From Sphingomonas sp. OV641 (lineage in GTDB: Bacteria > Pseudomonadota > Alphaproteobacteria > Sphingomonadales > Sphingomonadaceae), in assembly GCF_900109205.1 (NCBI RefSeq), contig NZ_FNZB01000011.1, positions 1 through 45,305 of the forward strand: a stretch of 45,305 nucleotides of DNA, in the 5' to 3' direction. The position numbers and the translations under genes are program-made. Shown piece after piece: positions 1-8,203 of this stretch. The notes beneath the pieces are model-generated. The model was not told the origin of the DNA. It searched no databases and saw only the letters and a program-made list of their open reading frames with translations. Position 1 is the first letter of the stretch, and every line of letters begins with the position of its first letter.

Positions 1-346
1 ACGGACACCACTTGGACTTGGTGGCATTCGCCGAATGCAAATAGAGCAGCGTCCGGCACTGTCGCATCCGCCCTCTGATCTTCTCGGCGGTCGCCCGCGT
101 TACGGCGGTACGGTCTAGCAGCGGATCGTCGATCCAATCGACATAGACGGACAACCCCTTTTCCTCGAGCAGTTGCTTCGCTCCAAGGACAAGTTCCTGA
201 TCCATGAAAGAATGAGACAGGAATACATCGAATGAAGATTGGTATGTGTCACGCGATTCGCGCAACAAAATGCCCGCAGATTTGAACGTAGCTGCTTTCG
301 CACGAGCAGCGGCAGCCCGGACCTCAGATTCGGTAACGTAGGACAT
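1..346 (-). CDS. thsB: Thoeris TIR-domain protein, N-terminal part (continues across the plasmid junction)
   Basis: Reading on the minus strand from the ATG at 344-346, the frame runs off base 1 and continues at base 45210 of the circle to a TGA at 44996, giving 186 aa. About 35 residues precede a TIR fold that starts at FDVFLSHSFMDQE (the first TIR strand) and later holds WCPWELGYFD, whose Glu is the usual TIR catalytic position. In Thoeris, TIR proteins sense infection and make a cyclic ADP-ribose-type signal that activates the SIR2 effector. The ATG lies 14 bp after the stop of the upstream thsB, and thsA is upstream of that, so the three genes look like one minus-strand operon. It differs in family from the neighbouring DUF1863-type ThsB, so the locus has two sensors. 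The TIR call is firm; the Thoeris role is inferred from context. Confidence 0.88.
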   Translation of the reverse strand, partial: MSYVTESEVRAAAARAKAATFKSAGILLRESRDTYQSSFDVFLSHSFMDQELVLGAKQLLEEKGLSVYVDWIDDPLLDRTAVTRATAEKIRGRMRQCRTLLYLHSANATKSKWCP

Positions 347-360
347 GATCGATCTCGCCT

Positions 361-843
361 TTAACGACCGGCGCGCTGGGCGGCGGCTTCAACCCACGAC
401 GAAAAGTTCTTTCTTCCGTCACCCTGCAACCAGGAATAAGTAGGGTAAGTCACTCTGGTCCCGAACCGATCGGTAAGCGCAAGCTTTGCGATCGGATCGG
501 CCCCGGCCGGATCAACGGTGCCGTTACTATCCTTCATGCCAGCTAAGTGCACACCAAGGATGCCGCGTCCCTCGCGGTGGGCCTTGCGGATCTCATACTC
601 CACCCACGGCCTCGTATGCGTATCGCGACCGATCAGTACCGCTACCACGCTACTGCCGTTCATCTGCGTATCGATCCAGTTCTGAATCGCCTGCGGGCCC
701 TTGCGCATGATTTCTTCCCACGACGCATGGTCGACAATAGTGTTGGAATCACGGCTTCCCGGCAACATCCAGGCATTGCGGACCTGCGACACGCGCCATG
801 CATCTCGCGCGAAGTGAAAGCTGAAGAATACCCGCCTCGCCAA
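361..843 (-). CDS. thsB: Thoeris ThsB, DUF1863 TIR-like sensor
   Basis: 160 aa. The N-terminus, with RVFFSFHF then VRNAW at residues 4-25, is the hallmark of the DUF1863/TIR-like ThsB family (Bacillus ThsB begins in the same way). WVEYEI at residues 80-85 carries the likely catalytic Glu (E84 by position, E82 as alternative). ThsB proteins recognise phage infection and make a cyclic nucleotide signal from NAD+ that switches on ThsA. The gene lies 34 bp downstream of thsA and 14 bp upstream of a second TIR gene. No signal peptide or membrane segment is visible; it is cytosolic. The assignment rests on the motif together with adjacency to a SIR2-SLOG ThsA. Confidence 0.92.
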   Translation of the reverse strand: MARRVFFSFHFARDAWRVSQVRNAWMLPGSRDSNTIVDHASWEEIMRKGPQAIQNWIDTQMNGSSVVAVLIGRDTHTRPWVEYEIRKAHREGRGILGVHLAGMKDSNGTVDPAGADPIAKLALTDRFGTRVTYPTYSWLQGDGRKNFSSWVEAAAQRAGR

Positions 844-877
844 TGCCGTTCTCCCAGATGTTCATCACAAACGATTT

Positions 878-2320
878 TCAGCGTGCGATCCGCTTAATGA
901 TTTTCAAAGCCGCATCAGCGAGTTGATCTGGCGTTGCCGAGGCGTCTGACAATATGCGCAACTCATCGTCCGTGGGGCGCCGGGCATTACTGCCAGTCGA
1001 CGGAAGGGCTGACGTCAGCAACTCATTGGCGATAACCGAGGCAGCGCCTCCGGTGGCTCCAACGGGCAATAGAAATGCACCTCTACCATCGGCGAGGGCG
1101 CGCTCTTCGAACACACCGGTGGCAGACACCAGTCCGCCGGACTCGATCTTCGCACCGCCAACGAAAACCACGATACCCGCCAAGCGCGCCAACTCACCAC
1201 GCAACTCTGCCCAATGCTGACGATCCGGCTCAGCGTCACCGACCGGTTGCGGAAAGGGACGAACAACCAACCGCCGATCAAAGTCCCACTCACCGCGCCC
1301 CTGCATGGTTTCGAGGAACCCTGACAGCGAAGCTGATCCGACCAACAGCCCGGCCCCGGATAGCATGAAAAGATCTGTCGATCCGATCCTACGCCCGATC
1401 GCGCGCGCTACATCGTGAACGAACCCCGCGCTAGAATCACCGGCATCGAGCGGCCAGCTACCCGACACCCATATCCGACGACGTGCCACACGCCGTTCGA
1501 GTTCATCCATCAATTCATCAATTTCAGCGAACGCATCGATCTCGACGACGACAAGACCATAGCGTCGCAAGTCGCGCACCCAATAGTCATGCCGCTTCAA
1601 CCGGGCGGCGTGGGCATCATCAGACCCAAAATCCGCCCGCTGTGGCCGCCGTGCGATCATGAAGTGTCGGGGCGGGGTCGTTGGAAAATGCTCACGCAGC
1701 AAGGCAAGCACGTGGCGGACGTTCGGGTCCGTCAGGCTCATGCCCACGAACAGGAAGGTCATTCCTGTCAAATGAGCGTGCAGCAGACCCAAAAATGCAC
1801 CGCGCCGCTGCCGGTACAGTTCGTAATCCTCGGTGGAAATTACCAGATCATCAACTGCATCGATGGTCCCGTGCATCTTGTAAATGCGGACCGCTCCCGC
1901 GCGGCGCTTGCGCAGTGCCAACTGCTCCTGGTTGGCCCGAACATCAACCGGGCGCCCAAGCTCGCCGAACGCACGCTCGATCAGCCGGTCGTAATTCGTC
2001 GTCCACACCTCGCGGATCGGCAGCCTTGCCAGCGACAGCAACGCCGAGGGGATGGCATGATCCGGCTCGATCTGCTCCCGTATGGCATTTAGCACGGTCG
2101 TGCGGTTCGAATGATCCGCACCAATCGCCCATTGGGCAACTGCCGTAAGATCGTCGACGTCCTCAATTTCGAGGCCGAGATCACCCGCAATTTCCTGCAG
2201 CAAGCCCTTCCACGAGGGATACCCCGCGGCCATGGAAGTGCCGGCACCGACAAGAACCGAAGCACCATCCTCAGCAAGTGCTGAGGTGTACTCTCTCAAA
2301 AATACATCGCGATCGCTCAA
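878..2320 (-). CDS. thsA: Thoeris effector ThsA (SIR2 + SLOG)
   Basis: 480 aa, the usual length of two-domain ThsA. Residues 1-270 form a SIR2-like NADase: VGAGTS (24-29) is the nucleotide-binding loop, TTNYDR (107-112) gives N109 and KMHGTID (148-154) gives H150, matching the catalytic Asn and His of characterised ThsA. From about residue 282 there is a SLOG/STALD domain (WVSGSWP, SGAGLLVGSA, IVVFVGGAK, LLPVGATGG) that binds the cADPR-type signal made by ThsB. The known outcome is NAD+ depletion and abortive infection. It is the first gene of the minus-strand operon thsA-thsB-TIR. All key residues are present, so it is probably active. Confidence 0.95.
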   Translation of the reverse strand: MSDRDVFLREYTSALAEDGASVLVGAGTSMAAGYPSWKGLLQEIAGDLGLEIEDVDDLTAVAQWAIGADHSNRTTVLNAIREQIEPDHAIPSALLSLARLPIREVWTTNYDRLIERAFGELGRPVDVRANQEQLALRKRRAGAVRIYKMHGTIDAVDDLVISTEDYELYRQRRGAFLGLLHAHLTGMTFLFVGMSLTDPNVRHVLALLREHFPTTPPRHFMIARRPQRADFGSDDAHAARLKRHDYWVRDLRRYGLVVVEIDAFAEIDELMDELERRVARRRIWVSGSWPLDAGDSSAGFVHDVARAIGRRIGSTDLFMLSGAGLLVGSASLSGFLETMQGRGEWDFDRRLVVRPFPQPVGDAEPDRQHWAELRGELARLAGIVVFVGGAKIESGGLVSATGVFEERALADGRGAFLLPVGATGGAASVIANELLTSALPSTGSNARRPTDDELRILSDASATPDQLADAALKIIKRIAR

Positions 2321-2570
2321 AGGGCACCGGCGAAGATTATCAGCATCATTCGTTCACATTACGTTCTTCTGAGGAACGTTTCAAGTCGTACGGTCTGCCA
2401 TCAGCCATGACCAGCCGCGGCGCGCAATGCGTATCGATCCAATCGGTGATCTCGCCGGCCTCACCGCTGCTATGTCATTCGAGATAGCTGCCTTCATCAG
2501 CACCGCCTGATTGGGTGTTTGACGTATCGCAGCCCTAGTTACGATTCCCGCGGAGTGATATGATACGGCC
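2321..2570. other. Intergenic region upstream of thsA
   Basis: About 250 bp between thsA (minus) and the Phd-like gene (plus) that must hold both promoters. No convincing gene is seen. One minus-strand frame reads ITDWIDTHCAPRLVMADGRP and ends near 2340 but has no usable start, so it may be the tail of a decayed gene. Confidence 0.4.
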
Positions 2571-2744
2571 ATGCGCACGGTCCCCTTTCCCCGCACACCC
2601 GCCCAGGTCCGTGAATGCCTTGCACTGGCAGCTGAAGGCGCGATTGCGGTCGAACGCGACGGATCGCCCATGATCGCCATCGTGCCGGTCGAAGAGTATG
2701 CGCGCCTTGTCGCACTCGACAGGGCGGAAGCTGCGGAAGACTGA
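2571..2744 (+). CDS. Phd/YefM-type antitoxin-like protein (orphan)
   Basis: A 57-aa protein with ATG at 2571 and TGA at 2742-2744. The pattern (VRECLALAAEGAIAVERDGS, then IAIVPVEEYARL) is that of short Phd/YefM or RHH-type type II antitoxins, which bind their own promoter and neutralise a toxin. No toxin follows: the next 50 bp run into the 3' end of the convergent relaxase gene. Upstream, at 2556-2567, is GTGATATGATAC, which could belong to its operator. It may be a solitary regulator or the remnant of an addiction module whose toxin was lost. The family call is moderate. Confidence 0.55.
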   Translation: MRTVPFPRTPAQVRECLALAAEGAIAVERDGSPMIAIVPVEEYARLVALDRAEAAED

Positions 2745-2794
2745 GTGAAACCCGGCAAACGGGACACGCGCGATACACAACTTGCCACCTCGGC

Positions 2795-5700
2795 TTACAT
2801 CTCCATACCGTAGTCCCGTTCGCGGCCACCGCCACCCATGCCGGGGCCGTCGAGGCGCAGCTGCCGCTCGGGAATGCGGGCGTCGAGCGCCTTCTTCAGT
2901 GCGGGCTGCCGCGCCATACGGTCCTCGAGCCGCTCGAGGCGACGCTCCGCCCGGTCTTCGATCCGCGGCGTTTCAGCCTCACCCCGGTCGCCTGACGCCG
3001 AGCGCCAGTCGGCCACGAACCGGTCGGCATAGGCGCGAGGATCGGCGCGCGCCTGCCCCTCCTCCGCCCAGACCTGCCGCAACTCTCCCGGAGCAATCTG
3101 CTCCAGACCGCGTACCGGGTCGGCGCTGCGGTCCAGCACGATCCGCAGATCCTCGGCGGCATAGGGCCGGACTTGGTCGAGCGCGGCCGAGGCTGCGTCC
3201 AGCTCGCGCACCTTGGACGGCGACAGCTCCTGCCCGTCCTCGTGCATCCGCTCGGCCGCCAGGAACAACTGGGCGTAACGCTCCAGCGCCCGGTCGAGCG
3301 GGGAGCCCGCATCCGGCAGCCGGATAGCGTCGGTTGCCTGGCCACGCTCGACCACATCAAGCGCCGAGGTCTTGTCGCCGGTGTTACGGGTAACGTGCCG
3401 TTCGACCTTCTGCCCGTCGTCGACCACCAGCGCCACCTTGTCCGCCACGCGGGTGAGCGCGACCAGGAACGACCGTTCGGTCAGCAGCTTCCGCTCCGAC
3501 GAGCGCATCGCCACGATGCCGTGCTCGGTGGTGACCCCCTGTGCGACATGGACGTTGATCGCGTAGGCAAGGTCCAGCCGTTCGGCCATGCGATCGCCGG
3601 ACGCGATCTCATGCACGGTCCCGTCGATCAGTGAGGACACGACCAGCTTTCCGCGGCCTACCTCCTCGACCCGCGCCATCGCACCGTTATCGAGCCCGCG
3701 GGTCCGGTCGTTGTCGCTCCAGCGGATGCGGTCGCCGACGTGCAGCTCGACCTGCTTCAATGCGAAGATCGACACGGCATCGCGGTCGAGGTTTCTGGCC
3801 AACCGGTCGGGCTGAAACAGCTTCTCGGTCCCGTCCGCCATGCCGAGCCGCACCCGGTCGCCGTCGATGCGGGTCACGACACCACGGTCGCCGCGGACAA
3901 GGCCCTGACTCGGCAGGTCGGTGCGGACCTCGACCACATGGCCGGGCCGATAGGCGCGCATCAGCCGCGCGCCTTCCCTGGTGGCGTTGACCCGGTCGAG
4001 CACAGTGAACGACGTGCCTGTGGCAGCGATCTCGCCGCTCGCCTTCAGCTCGGCCTGCACCGCCTGGTTGGCCTCGCTGCGCATCGCGCGGCCGGCGGTC
4101 AGCAGAAGGGTGGCGTCCCGCTGGTTTTGCGGCAGCGCTGCCCAGTGCGCTGCGGCCGTCATCGCCACCGCGTTCCCCGGCACCTCGGTCGTGGCGGCCC
4201 TGAGTATCTCGAACGTGCCCGACACGTCGCCGCGGTCGAGCGCGGCGGTGACCGCCTTCATCTGATCGGACCGAGAACGCAGATTCTCGGTGATATGGGC
4301 CGTGGCGACGCCGGCCTTCTGGCTCGCCTCGAACGGCTTGCCGGGCGCGATCGCGGTCAGCTGGCGGGTGTCGCCGGTTTGCACGACGCGCGCGACGCCG
4401 GTGATGTTGGCAAGCCGCACGATCCGCTCCATGTCGCGCGTACCGAGCTGTCCGGCCTCCTCGACCATGACGATCGCACCCGACAGCTCCGCCTTCACGC
4501 GCGCGACCTGTTCCGGTCGGGCGGTGCCGTCGATCACGCGGGCATGGCGCGCCAGGAAGCTGGCGACCGTGCTCACGTCCGCGCCGGTGTCGCGCCCGAA
4601 CTCGCTCGCCTTCACGCTGGCGATGGCGAGCCCGATTACCGCCCGTCCTTCTCCCCTCGCTACTGCCGTCACCGGCGCCATCGCGGTCGACTTGCCGCGT
4701 CCCGACCCGCCCTGCACGTTCACCACCCGGTCGGACGAGGACAGCATCAGCACGGCCGCAGCTTCCTGACCCGGGTTGAGGCGATGAAGCCCCAACTCGC
4801 GCGCCGCCTCCTGCACCCGGATTGCGGCATCGACCGGCGGAACGATCGGGGCAGACTGCCCCTTCCCCGCATCGACAGTGGCAAGGTACGCCTGCTCCAG
4901 CCGTACCGCACCTTGCGTCGTCACCATGCGATCGCCGTCGCCGAGCAACAGGCCTTTCGCCTGCAGCAGCGCCAGCCGGGCCTCGATATCGGCAACCGTC
5001 ACCGGTCCGCCGCGCGACAGGCCTTCGCGGATGAGCTCGAGCCGGTCGAACGCCGCCTCCTGCTCGCCCAAGTCGCGCACCGCCGATGCGACCGCCTGCG
5101 CCGCGGCATAGGCGCGCGGCTCCAGTCGTCCCAGTCGCTCAGGGACCAGCGGATCGCCGTCGCGCGGGGTCAGCCCCATGCGGCCGGCGATAGCAAGACC
5201 GCGCTCGCCTATCCCGCGCACACCCCGCACCGTGCGCGTCCACACATCATGCCCCCGCCCCGCCTCCGCCAGCGCACCTTTCACCAACGCTGCCGGATCC
5301 AGCCCCTTCTCCGCGGCCAGCCGCCGCCACCCTTCCGCGCGCTGCTCCGGCACGAGATCGGTTGATTTGGAGTCGCGGGTCGCCAGCGCCGCATATTCGC
5401 GCGTCTGCGGAGTGTTCTCCAATCCGCGCGCCTTGATGTACGCATCGATCTCGGCCGAGCGGCCGGAGAATGCTTCCACCACCGCACGCGACACGCCGGC
5501 GATCTCGAAAGCGCCGTTGCGGCCGTCGTGCCGGGGGATGGTGGCGAAGCCGAGCGTCTCGACCCGGCTGCGCAACGCGGACAGGAACACCGCATCCATG
5601 ACATGCTGGCGCTCGTACAGCTGGTCCGCGTGCAGCGCCCGCCACTTGCCGTCGGCGGTGCGGGTCGCATTGGCGATGACGTTGTGAACGTGGAGCTGAG

Positions 5701-6157
5701 GCTCGCCGCTGCGGTTCACGTCGTGGAGGAAGGTCGCGGCCACGAAGCGGCCGGTCGTCTCGGGCACCTGTCCCCTACCGTTCCAGACCCGCGCTTCCGC
5801 GACGTTGCGCTCCGTCCAGGCTAGGGTCGCGGCAGCCGCTTCCCGCACCGCGACTACCAACCGCGCGTCACCGCCCACCAGCGCCAGGATCGACACCGAC
5901 TTGGGCACGGACATGGTGACGTCCCAGCCCGCTCGGTGCTCACCCCGTTTGGCGTCCAGAACGGTGCCGTTGGGCAGTTCGCCGGCGAGCACCTGTTTGA
6001 ACCGCTCGGCGTCAACGGGTCCGGACAGACCCAGCTCGGCCGCCCCCTCGCCTGCCCAGACACTAGCCCCTTCTGCCTGATCGGCGGTGTAATAATTGTC
6101 CCGGGCGTAATAGGCGGCTGCGTCGGAGGCCGAACCGACCGCAGCGACCGAGATCAT
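2795..6157 (-). CDS. traA: MobF-family conjugative relaxase/helicase (TraA/TrwC-like)
   Basis: 1120 aa from the ATG at 6155-6157; an in-frame extension to 6322 lies inside the upstream gene and is not used. The N-terminal relaxase has candidate nicking tyrosines (YY at 16-17 and 22-23), the TMSVPKSVS motif (81-89) and the metal-binding histidines H145, H156 and H158 in HDVNRSGEPQLHVHNV. A superfamily I helicase follows, with Walker A GGSGRGKST at 483-491 and a MVEEAGQLG Walker B-like motif. MobF relaxases nick oriT, stay bound to the 5' end and unwind the strand for transfer. The start overlaps the stop of the upstream RHH/TM gene (ATGA), indicating translational coupling. No coupling protein or mating-pair genes are in the plasmid, so it would need a helper. 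Confidence 0.93.
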   Translation of the reverse strand: MISVAAVGSASDAAAYYARDNYYTADQAEGASVWAGEGAAELGLSGPVDAERFKQVLAGELPNGTVLDAKRGEHRAGWDVTMSVPKSVSILALVGGDARLVVAVREAAAATLAWTERNVAEARVWNGRGQVPETTGRFVAATFLHDVNRSGEPQLHVHNVIANATRTADGKWRALHADQLYERQHVMDAVFLSALRSRVETLGFATIPRHDGRNGAFEIAGVSRAVVEAFSGRSAEIDAYIKARGLENTPQTREYAALATRDSKSTDLVPEQRAEGWRRLAAEKGLDPAALVKGALAEAGRGHDVWTRTVRGVRGIGERGLAIAGRMGLTPRDGDPLVPERLGRLEPRAYAAAQAVASAVRDLGEQEAAFDRLELIREGLSRGGPVTVADIEARLALLQAKGLLLGDGDRMVTTQGAVRLEQAYLATVDAGKGQSAPIVPPVDAAIRVQEAARELGLHRLNPGQEAAAVLMLSSSDRVVNVQGGSGRGKSTAMAPVTAVARGEGRAVIGLAIASVKASEFGRDTGADVSTVASFLARHARVIDGTARPEQVARVKAELSGAIVMVEEAGQLGTRDMERIVRLANITGVARVVQTGDTRQLTAIAPGKPFEASQKAGVATAHITENLRSRSDQMKAVTAALDRGDVSGTFEILRAATTEVPGNAVAMTAAAHWAALPQNQRDATLLLTAGRAMRSEANQAVQAELKASGEIAATGTSFTVLDRVNATREGARLMRAYRPGHVVEVRTDLPSQGLVRGDRGVVTRIDGDRVRLGMADGTEKLFQPDRLARNLDRDAVSIFALKQVELHVGDRIRWSDNDRTRGLDNGAMARVEEVGRGKLVVSSLIDGTVHEIASGDRMAERLDLAYAINVHVAQGVTTEHGIVAMRSSERKLLTERSFLVALTRVADKVALVVDDGQKVERHVTRNTGDKTSALDVVERGQATDAIRLPDAGSPLDRALERYAQLFLAAERMHEDGQELSPSKVRELDAASAALDQVRPYAAEDLRIVLDRSADPVRGLEQIAPGELRQVWAEEGQARADPRAYADRFVADWRSASGDRGEAETPRIEDRAERRLERLEDRMARQPALKKALDARIPERQLRLDGPGMGGGGRERDYGMEM

Positions 6158-6951
6158 TGTTTGCCCTGCGGGGTGCCGGGCTTTGCCCGGACGGTGATCC
6201 TGCCTGCCTTGCCCTCGAACTGCGTCCGGCAGCTGTCGGTCGCGAGCCGGTAATTCACGAGCGCGCAGACCGCCTGATCCCCGCCGCCCAACAGATAGTT
6301 GGCCGAGCGGACGGCGAACCACGACGGCGGCAGCGCCATCGCGGCGAAGAAATAGCTGCCGACGCAGAGCAACCAGACGACCGACAGCGCCGCACCCACC
6401 TTGCGACCCGACCAGTCCCTGTCCCAGACGGTGTAGCTGACCTTTGTCCGGGGCTGCTGCTCGAGGCTCCTGATAGCGGCGGTGTTCTCCCGTAACGCCT
6501 CGGTGTGGTCGCGCTGCCGTTCGTCGATGGCATCCAGACGGGGCTGCCTGTCGATCCGTTCGGCAAGCAACCGCATCTCCGCCCTGATCGGATTGAAGCT
6601 GGCGGTGATGCGCTCCGGCATGCCCTTGATGAACTCGGTCCGGGCTCGCGTCAGCGCCAGCTGATCCTCGCGCTCCAGCCTGTGCATGTCGCTCTCGTGC
6701 GCTGCCCAGCTTTGGGCGATGCGGTCGATCTCCATGACCGCCTTGTCCAGCCTGGCGCCGAAGGCGACGACGTCACCGGGCCCCAGTTGCTCGGGCCGAT
6801 CGAATACGGCCCGCCCCTCCCGCCACGCATCGAGACATTCCCGAACGAACGACTTGGCCAAGGTCGCACGCTCGACACCACGCTCGGCCGCGCAACGGGT
6901 GAGATCCGCATCGTCGTCGTCCCCAAGCCGTACATTGACCTGACCGCCCAT
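6154..6951 (-). CDS. Membrane-anchored ribbon-helix-helix mobilization accessory protein
   Basis: 265 aa from the ATG at 6951, chosen because AGGAAC lies just upstream on that strand; the longer frame to 7080 would overlap the divergent regulator. Residues 2-45 (QVNVRLG, then a helix with TLAKSFVREC) look like an RHH DNA-binding domain as in TraY/MobC-type relaxosome proteins. A long charged, probably coiled-coil region follows. One membrane segment (around ALSVVWLLCVGSYFFAAMAL) precedes a C-terminal domain with two cysteines that is likely periplasmic. Overlap with the relaxase start by 4 bases shows they act together. It probably tethers or stimulates the relaxosome; the exact role is inferred. 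Confidence 0.65.
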   Translation of the reverse strand: MGGQVNVRLGDDDDADLTRCAAERGVERATLAKSFVRECLDAWREGRAVFDRPEQLGPGDVVAFGARLDKAVMEIDRIAQSWAAHESDMHRLEREDQLALTRARTEFIKGMPERITASFNPIRAEMRLLAERIDRQPRLDAIDERQRDHTEALRENTAAIRSLEQQPRTKVSYTVWDRDWSGRKVGAALSVVWLLCVGSYFFAAMALPPSWFAVRSANYLLGGGDQAVCALVNYRLATDSCRTQFEGKAGRITVRAKPGTPQGKQ

Positions 6952-7016
6952 GAAGTTCCTGCCCATGTCCGGCCTAATGCTGGTCGCCGGCACCGCTCCC
7001 ATGCCATGATTGCATA

Positions 7017-7034
7017 GTGGCACGATTGCGCCAC
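7017..7034. promoter_or_regulatory. Candidate operator between the mob genes and the HTH regulator
   Basis: GTGGC and GCCAC arms are separated by 8 bases (7017-7021 and 7030-7034), flanked by repeated GATTGC. The site lies in the roughly 115-bp divergent region upstream of both the RHH/relaxase operon and the XRE regulator, so it is a plausible binding site for that regulator. Confidence 0.35.
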
Positions 7035-7067
7035 AATGAGCAGGATTAAGCAAGCGATTATGGCGAC

Positions 7068-7493
7068 GTGAGCGGTGCATCCACCATCGGTGAGCGGATC
7101 AAGGCGGTACGGCTCAGGACCGGGTTGGGACAGGACGCGTTCGCGAAGGCGCTGGGCTATTCGAAGCGCGCGCTGGTCAGCTGGGAACTGGGCGGGGCCG
7201 AGCCGCCCGTCGCCCTGATGGCGAAGCTCCGGCGCGACTACGATGTCGATCCCGAATGGGTGATCCTGGGCGAGGACACCGTGCCCCGGAGCTACTACGG
7301 GCCGGTCGACTGGGACCGTCTCGACCGCCTGCGCGCGGACGTGGACGCCGTCTGCAGGGACGTCGGGCTGGAGCTGCCTGACGAACGCAGCCAGGCGCTC
7401 GCGCGCGTGATATACGACGGAGGCGCGGACGCGGGCGCCGCCAACCGCAAGCAGCTGCGCGGTACGCTGCTCGCCTTGTCGCTGGGGGATTGA
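7068..7493 (+). CDS. XRE-family HTH transcriptional regulator
   Basis: 141 aa starting with GTG at 7068 (the nearby ATG at 7060 is out of frame and stops at once). Residues 7-60 form a Cro/CI-type helix-turn-helix (IGERIKAVRLRTGLGQDAFA, then YSKRALVSWELG). The C-terminal half is helical with no recognised domain. It is divergent from the mobilization operon and its stop overlaps the ribosome-binding region of the next small membrane gene, so the two are probably co-transcribed. It may control mobilization gene expression (inference from position). Confidence 0.8.
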   Translation: MSGASTIGERIKAVRLRTGLGQDAFAKALGYSKRALVSWELGGAEPPVALMAKLRRDYDVDPEWVILGEDTVPRSYYGPVDWDRLDRLRADVDAVCRDVGLELPDERSQALARVIYDGGADAGAANRKQLRGTLLALSLGD

Positions 7494-7495
7494 GG

Positions 7496-7762
7496 ATGAG
7501 CGGATCTTCGAAGGAACAACTGGCCGCCTGGATGGCAGATACCCGGCGCGTTGGGTTCAAGCGACGCAACTGGCCGGTCGTGCGCCGACTGGCGGCGCTG
7601 TGCACAGGACTGCTGCTGGCAGGTCTGGCGATCCGTCTGCTGGGCTATGCCCCTGCCCTTGCGGCTGCCTGCTGGATCGCCGCAGTTGTCACCGGCGCGG
7701 TCATGCTGATCTGGTTCTTCGACCCGCGCCGCTTCCGCGCACGGCCGTCCGGCACGTCCTGA
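7496..7762 (+). CDS. Small two-helix membrane protein
   Basis: 88 aa from the ATG at 7496, preceded by GGGGGATTGAGG; the start sits 2 bp after the regulator's stop. A basic N-terminal 30 residues precede two hydrophobic helices (about 31-47 and 51-72, the latter ending VMLIWFFDP) and a short basic tail. No family was recognised. Its link to the upstream regulator and the position next to mob genes suggest a plasmid-transfer role, which is unproven. Confidence 0.6.
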   Translation: MSGSSKEQLAAWMADTRRVGFKRRNWPVVRRLAALCTGLLLAGLAIRLLGYAPALAAACWIAAVVTGAVMLIWFFDPRRFRARPSGTS

Positions 7763-8203
7763 CCACACGGAAACAAGCGCGCGCAGCCGGGTTCGCATCG
7801 GCCGGTGCTGGCCCATCAGTCTTGTCCATGACGCCCCTCGGGAGATGGGCCGTGCCTCCGAACGGGTCGCTTGCTTGCGACCCTCATGTCGCTGCGCAGC
7901 CCGGTAAATCACGGCGTCCGTAGCGCCGTAGCACCCTTGTAGCACGTCAGGAGGCAGCTTTCGCGGAACCCGCAGCACGGCCGATATCCTGCTACATCAC
8001 TGATAATTTGCGATTTTATGCTCTGAACATGGCCGCTATCCATAGCGTGGTGTGTGCTCCTTTCCTGCACGATCCGGATGCTGCCGTATCGATGCCGTGG
8101 TGCTCCGGCATTCATTGCGGCTTCCGGCGGGGCACCCGGGCCGGCGTGTCAGCCGGCCAGCAAGCGAACTCCGGACCGTCTTCTCGACGGTGCGGCAGCC
8201 GGT
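7763..8203. other. Non-coding region beside the mobilization genes (possible oriT)
   Basis: About 440 bp without a convincing gene. It contains CGCTATCCATAGCG (short inverted repeat near 8033-8046), repeated GTAGC units near 7919-7943 and a strong hairpin at 8139-8158. MobF plasmids usually keep oriT near the relaxase operon, and this is the largest gene-free stretch close to it, but no known nic consensus could be matched. Confidence 0.3.
8139..8158 (-). terminator. GC-rich hairpin after the small membrane-protein gene
   Basis: Perfect 7-bp arms GGCCGGC and GCCGGCC around GTGTCA, located 45 bp beyond the minus-strand stop at 8204. There is no U-run, so termination is only a possibility. Confidence 0.35.

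Noticed and set aside
3740..5365. 541-codon plus-strand frame opposite the relaxase
   Set aside because: Antisense shadow of the MobF relaxase/helicase; no recognisable domain.
7763..8203. oriT with a defined nic site
   Set aside because: Inverted repeats are present, but no known MobF nic consensus could be matched, so only a possible location is noted.
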